Shown: piece after piece, positions 60,677 through 64,000 of the stretch
Position numbering within the stretch: the stretch's first letter is position 1
How the letters are laid out: each line of letters opens with the position of its first letter
Assembly (NCBI RefSeq): GCF_000407545.1
Contig: NZ_ASWH01000001.1
Span: forward strand, 62,001-126,000
From: Enterococcus gilvus ATCC BAA-350
Lineage (GTDB): Bacteria; Bacillota; Bacilli; Lactobacillales; Enterococcaceae
Length of the DNA stretch: 64,000 nt
Direction: 5' to 3'
Translations under genes and position numbers: made by a program
The notes under the pieces: generated by a model
What the model saw: the letters and a program-made list of their open reading frames with translations, nothing else
The model's database searches: none
What the model was told of the DNA's origin: nothing

Positions 60677-61078
60677 ATGAAGCTGACGGTTTCAATGGAT
60701 ATTTTAGAAGAGGCCTTTTATTATGTTTCACCGGCCAAGCCAGTTTCGACGGTGCCGCTGATCTACGTCACTTTTTTAGCAGAAAAATCTCAGGTGGCTT
60801 ATACGGCGGAAAATGAAGCGAAGTTTGCTCGTAAGACGGAACGGATAGTCAAAACGGCATTTCATGAGATTCTACAGAAAAATCAGGAATACCGTGAAGC
60901 GTTAGATAAAGATACGGTGCTGACGCCGCAAGAGCATTTGACGAAGCAAGGTCACTTGATGGACGCAACGATCACAGCCTTTCAAAGTGCGCCGGAGTTG
61001 AACGTCATTCGAGTGGAGCTTACGGGCAGTTGGCCTGTTTTCCAAACGGAGGCAGGGCAGTTAGATTTAGAAGCGTAA
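60677..61078 (+). CDS. Hypothetical protein
   Basis: 133 residues; AAAGGGGAG before the ATG. Soluble, mixed alpha/beta, acidic C-terminus. No family recognised. Close to two other small unknown genes but with its own spacing of about 60 bases. Confidence 0.55.
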   Translation: MKLTVSMDILEEAFYYVSPAKPVSTVPLIYVTFLAEKSQVAYTAENEAKFARKTERIVKTAFHEILQKNQEYREALDKDTVLTPQEHLTKQGHLMDATITAFQSAPELNVIRVELTGSWPVFQTEAGQLDLEA

Positions 61079-61137
61079 GCGTGTTAGTTCAGTAAACGGC
61101 CGTCAGATGGTAAAGTGAAAGAGAAAGGGTGAAGAAA

Positions 61138-61440
61138 ATGGATATGACCTATTTTGAAGGACAAGACGTATTTTTAGAAGATTATAAAAAAGCCGCAAAA
61201 GCAGAAACGATCGATTCCCAAAAGGTGATCGATGCGGTGATGGATCAATTGAACAAGCCAACACCGGACGACAAATTGTCGTACATTCTGCCTGGTTCAG
61301 AGACCGTAAGCGGGCGTTCCGTACGTTTCCCATTTCGTAAAGAACTGATCGCGATGGATCAGGAAGCCACGGTTTCGACGCAATTCTTTTACGAAGGCTC
61401 TCCCGTGGAATACGAAGTTTTAGATGAAGAACAACGTTAA
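61138..61440 (+). CDS. Hypothetical protein
   Basis: 100 residues from ATG 61138 (AAAGGGTGA upstream; a GTG at 61129 is in frame). Acidic, with DQEATVSTQFFYEGSPVEYE near the end suggesting beta strands. No membrane helix and no recognised family. Terminator directly after. Confidence 0.55.
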   Translation: MDMTYFEGQDVFLEDYKKAAKAETIDSQKVIDAVMDQLNKPTPDDKLSYILPGSETVSGRSVRFPFRKELIAMDQEATVSTQFFYEGSPVEYEVLDEEQR

Positions 61441-61450
61441 TACACCCAGT

Positions 61451-61483
61451 CGTTCAGGCAGAAATGCTTGAACGGCTTTTTTT
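61451..61483 (+). terminator. Terminator
   Basis: CGTTCAGGCA (61451-61460) pairs with TGCTTGAACG (61465-61474) around a GAAA tetraloop, then seven T. Confidence 0.88.
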
Positions 61484-61563
61484 GACTTGCTTTAAAAAAA
61501 GAAGCTGGTATGATAGATATAATATGGTTTGTTATTTTTTAGCAAGAATGGGAGGTGATGGTC

Positions 61564-61629
61564 TTGCATGACCAACGAGCAGCAGGGCTATTTCCTGTAC
61601 GCAATGAATTAAAACTGAAAAGGAGCTAA
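61564..61629 (+). CDS. Possible 21-residue peptide or leader
   Basis: TTG 61564 follows GGGAGGTGATGG, an excellent ribosome site, and reads MHDQRAAGLFPVRNELKLK plus two residues to TAA 61627. The AAGGAG site of the next gene lies within its last codons, so it would couple translation to that gene. ATG 61558 in the same frame is an alternative. No homology known to me. Confidence 0.4.
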   Translation: MHDQRAAGLFPVRNELKLKRS

Positions 61630-61633
61630 TCCA

Positions 61634-61963
61634 TTGTTTATTCTTGAAAAGAAAGCGGAATCCAAGCAACAGATATGGACCCATATCAAACGGCACTATC
61701 AGGGAGAAAAAGTAGCAGTTGTTGGCGTAAACAAGCAATTGCCGCAAACCTTCCTGCGAAACAAGCAAGTTATTTTTTATGAAAGTCTGACGGAGAATTC
61801 TTTGTTAGAAGAAGGAAAGAAATTTTTAGACAACTTTGCGAAGGATTATTCTGCGTTTGTCTTTTATGTCGCGTGCTCAACAGAAGCAGCGGAGCAGTTG
61901 ATCGACGCTGGACGTGCTTCAGGCGTGCGGGTCACCGTCACAGTGGCAGAAGCGGCTGCTTAA
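61634..61963 (+). CDS. Hypothetical protein
   Basis: 109 residues, TTG start after AAAAGGAGC. The N-terminal half is basic; the rest has an alternating pattern of strands and helices (VAVVGVNKQ, VFYVACSTEAAEQLI, VRVTVTVAEAAA) like a small Rossmann-type fold. Not recognised. Six bases before the next gene. Confidence 0.55.
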   Translation: MFILEKKAESKQQIWTHIKRHYQGEKVAVVGVNKQLPQTFLRNKQVIFYESLTENSLLEEGKKFLDNFAKDYSAFVFYVACSTEAAEQLIDAGRASGVRVTVTVAEAAA

Positions 61964-61968
61964 ATCCA

Positions 61969-62286
61969 ATGATGTGGAAAGAGGTCATTCGAGAAGAGAC
62001 GGTTCAAAACACGAACTTGCGAAGCGGCTTGCGACTGCTGCATCAACCTGCATGGTACCGAGGCAAGGATAGAAAGGCGCTGCTGGAACTATCCGAGCAC
62101 CTGCAGCGTGTGATGCAATTGCATTTAAAAACAGAGAATTTAGTCGTCGGTATTCCTGGCTATGGGAAAGAAGTGACGCTGTTAGAAGTAGATGAGCCTG
62201 TGTTTGTCCCTCATCATAAAGTCGAGCAGATCGTCGAATCAGCAGAAGGGTATTACATCAAGTTAAAACTAATAAAAACCATTTAA
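61969..62286 (+). CDS. Hypothetical protein
   Basis: 105 residues from the ATG-ATG at 61969, chosen because it follows the previous stop by six bases and longer versions read through another frame. No strong ribosome site, so translation may be coupled. Contains LRSGLRLLHQPAWYRGKDRK and a C-terminal strand-rich end. No family recognised. Confidence 0.5.
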   Translation: MMWKEVIREETVQNTNLRSGLRLLHQPAWYRGKDRKALLELSEHLQRVMQLHLKTENLVVGIPGYGKEVTLLEVDEPVFVPHHKVEQIVESAEGYYIKLKLIKTI

Positions 62287-62288
62287 AA

Positions 62289-62319
62289 GCAGTCGCACAG
62301 GTGTGCGGCTCTTTTTTTG
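62289..62319 (+). terminator. Terminator of the small-gene pair
   Basis: AGTCGCAC pairs with GTGCGGCT (one G-T pair) around AGGT, followed by seven T. Confidence 0.85.
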
Positions 62320-62340
62320 GAAAGAGCGAGTTTTTCAACA

Positions 62341-62380
62341 AAAAAACAACCGTTCAGCACTAAAGAAAGCTGAAGGGTTG
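62341..62380 (-). terminator. Terminator of the nucleoside transporter gene
   Basis: On the minus strand CAACCcTTCAGC pairs with GCTGAAcGGTTG, then a run of T (plus-strand A-run at 62341). Confidence 0.85.
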
Positions 62381-62386
62381 CGTGGG

Positions 62387-63562
62387 TTAAAAGATCAAAC
62401 CTGTGATGATCGCGCTTAAAAAGCTGACCAAACTGGCACTTAGCAAAATTTTCAAGCCATGCTTTGCTACTAGATTGCCCTTTTCTTCATTCAGTCCCTT
62501 CATCGCACCAGAGATGATCCCGATAGAAGAGAAATTCGCGAAGGAAACTAGGAAAACCGAAAGGATGGCTGTTGTACGCGGGGTAAAATCCCAGCTTCCT
62601 TTAGCCAATTCTGTCATAGCGACAAATTCATTGGTCACAAGCTTTGTGGCCATCAAACTTCCGGCATCCACGGCTTCTTTCCAAGGGATTCCTGTAAGAA
62701 ACGCCAGTGGCGCAAAGACATACCCTAAAATTTCTTGGAAGGTCAGGCCTGTGAGCTTGGAGAAAATAAAATTGATCATGGCGATCAATGCGACGAAGCC
62801 AATCAGCATAGCCGCTACAGTGACCGCGACATGGAAGCCGTCAAGGATGTATTCCCCCAGCATTTGGAAAAAGGTTTGTTCCTTGTCCTCCTCGATCACC
62901 AAGTCGTCATTCTCCAATTGGTAAGGATTCACGACGGAAGCGATGATGAACCCGCCGAATAAATTCAACACAAGTGCTGTGATCACATAACGTGGCTGGA
63001 TCAGTGCCATGTACGAACCGACGATCGACATAGAAACAGTGGACATCGCTGAAATACTCATAGAGGTCAGACGCTGTTCCGTTAAGGTAGGCAATTCCTT
63101 TTTAATGGAAATAAAGACTTCCGATTGACCTAAGATAGCAGAGGCGATCCCGTTATAGGATTCCAATTTTCCCATGCCGTTGATTTTACTAAGCCCGAGG
63201 CCGACACCCTTCATGAAGAGGGGCAAGATTTTGATGTAGCGCAAGATCCCGATAATGGCAGAGATAAAGACGATCGGCATCAAGACATTTAGAAAGAAAG
63301 GGAAGCTGCCCTTGTTGGCGATGCCGCCAAAAACAAATTCGACTCCTGCTCCTGCAAAGCGCAGCAAAGCATCAAACACGCCAGCCAGACTGCCAACGAT
63401 CGTCGTTCCTACCGTTGTACGCAATAAAACAAAGCCTAATAAAAATTGCAAAACTAACATGACCAGAATAGGCGAATAACGAATGTTCTTACGGTCGCTG
63501 CTAATCAAAAAACCTAGAGCCAAAACAAGGATCAGCCCAATAATACCTATCACAAAATGCAA
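62387..63562 (-). CDS. nupC: NupC-family concentrative nucleoside transporter
   Basis: 391 residues from TTG 63562, chosen because TTAGGAGTG lies seven bases upstream; an in-frame ATG at 63589 lies before that ribosome site. About nine or ten helices with the family signatures GQSEVF (about 145), SMSISAMSTVSMSIVG, TKLVTNEFVAM (about 305) and FANFSSIGI (about 345). Imports nucleosides with protons or sodium; may feed the nearby ribose genes with ribose after cleavage. Confidence 0.88.
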   Translation of the reverse strand: MHFVIGIIGLILVLALGFLISSDRKNIRYSPILVMLVLQFLLGFVLLRTTVGTTIVGSLAGVFDALLRFAGAGVEFVFGGIANKGSFPFFLNVLMPIVFISAIIGILRYIKILPLFMKGVGLGLSKINGMGKLESYNGIASAILGQSEVFISIKKELPTLTEQRLTSMSISAMSTVSMSIVGSYMALIQPRYVITALVLNLFGGFIIASVVNPYQLENDDLVIEEDKEQTFFQMLGEYILDGFHVAVTVAAMLIGFVALIAMINFIFSKLTGLTFQEILGYVFAPLAFLTGIPWKEAVDAGSLMATKLVTNEFVAMTELAKGSWDFTPRTTAILSVFLVSFANFSSIGIISGAMKGLNEEKGNLVAKHGLKILLSASLVSFLSAIITGLIF

Positions 63563-63820
63563 AAAATCACTCCTAATATATGAATTCAACTGAATTTCCT
63601 ACACGTTTCAGCGAAGAAAAACAGAATAGCAAAAAAATAATCTGGATTATCTTAGCTGTTTTAAGAATAAATTGCGAAGATTAACTCAAAAAATCAGCTT
63701 CTATGAATAAATTCTAAAGACGAAAGCACTAACAACTTCATTTTTTGCTCCTTTAATCTGAGTACAGATTTTCTAAAAAAAATATGCTATGCTTGAAAAG
63801 AATTCTGCAGAAAAAGCTGT

Positions 63821-63912
63821 CAGTTCCGTTTTTCGCAGTGTATAGAGTACAAAGTAAGCTATATACTTCCTCCTTTATTTAAGGCTAAGTCACTTTAACG
63901 GAATGATAGACG
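63821..63912 (+). repeat. Covarying stem-loop repeat, copy D
   Basis: CAGTT-CCGTT-TTTCGCAG (63821-63838) is closed by AACGG-AATGATAGACG (63897-63912). CCGTT pairs with AACGG. It sits directly before the ribosome site of the GntR-type gene. The rest of 63590-63820 is AT-rich with no gene seen. Confidence 0.7.
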
Positions 63913-63929
63913 AACTAGGAGGGATCGAA

Positions 63930-64000
63930 ATGGAAGGGGAAAATAAAAAACGGGTCTTACTTCCGCGGTATCAGCAAGTAGCAGTAGAGATCGCTGAACG
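63930..64000 (+). CDS. N-terminus of a GntR-family regulator (runs off the window)
   Basis: The ATG at 63930 follows CTAGGAGGG. The visible 23 residues include RVLLPRYQQVAVEIAER, the start of the GntR-type winged helix (P-R-Y-Q-Q-I-A-x-x-I-A). It may be one of the GntR/TrkA-C type regulators common in enterococci. Neighbour of the NupC gene, divergent, so it may control nucleoside uptake. Confidence 0.6.
   Translation, partial: MEGENKKRVLLPRYQQVAVEIAE

Overview
The window is a chromosomal stretch of a low-GC Gram-positive bacterium, most likely an Enterococcus (possibly of the E. casseliflavus/gallinarum or E. avium type; the species call is a guess). The evidence is strong AGGAGG-type ribosome sites, a WxL-domain surface-protein cluster with DUF916/DUF3324 partners, sortase-anchored and glucosaminidase-CHAP proteins, an Fst-type small toxin, several PRD-type PTS regulators and catabolite (cre-like) sites. 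All calls come from reading the sequence; no searches were run.

Layout. 1-6050: unlinked housekeeping and regulatory genes (TMEM175-like channel, Rpn-type nuclease, divergent LysR/SDR pair, divergent Rgg/CPBP protease pair). 6085-8853: leftward block with a ComK-like protein, a symmetric array of AAATTTG boxes in front of a DUF1659/DUF2922 operon, and at its end a 30-residue Fst-family toxin. 9129-10750: a 1.6-kb segment bounded by perfect 25-bp inverted repeats and carrying its own tyrosine recombinase. A near-consensus promoter inside it points left, into a terminator that has no other obvious purpose. 10871-22596: the WxL cell-surface cluster (two WxL proteins, two WxL-interacting membrane proteins, LPXTG-type protein, glucosaminidase-CHAP hydrolase, signal peptidase, coiled-coil proteins, atypical response regulator). 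Inversion of the 1.6-kb segment would aim the promoter at this cluster, so the reading here is a self-contained ON/OFF switch captured in the OFF orientation. 22694-26743: DUF1266, HAD phosphatase, small unknowns, aldehyde dehydrogenase.

27117-55000 is a carbohydrate island. Two galactitol-type PTS loci each have a PRD regulator and a zinc dehydrogenase; the second also has two class II aldolases and a 2-hydroxyacid dehydrogenase. Two glucitol-type PTS loci (gutM-srlA-srlE-srlB) follow, the second with an in-frame TGA in srlE. Between them lies mtnK-mtnA-class II aldolase, the gene set of the DHAP shunt that salvages 5'-deoxyribose or methylthioribose. 55129-60569: SorC-type regulator, alpha/beta hydrolase and the ribose operon rbsR-rbsK-rbsD-rbsU. 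60677-64000: small unknown genes, a NupC nucleoside transporter and the start of a GntR-type regulator.

A second unexpected signal is an intergenic repeat family found in front of the EIIB gene (29927), an EIIC gene (36284), mtnK (47686) and the GntR gene (63930). Its outer sequences are conserved, while a five-base stem varies from copy to copy with compensating changes on the other strand. This indicates a selected RNA or DNA hairpin.
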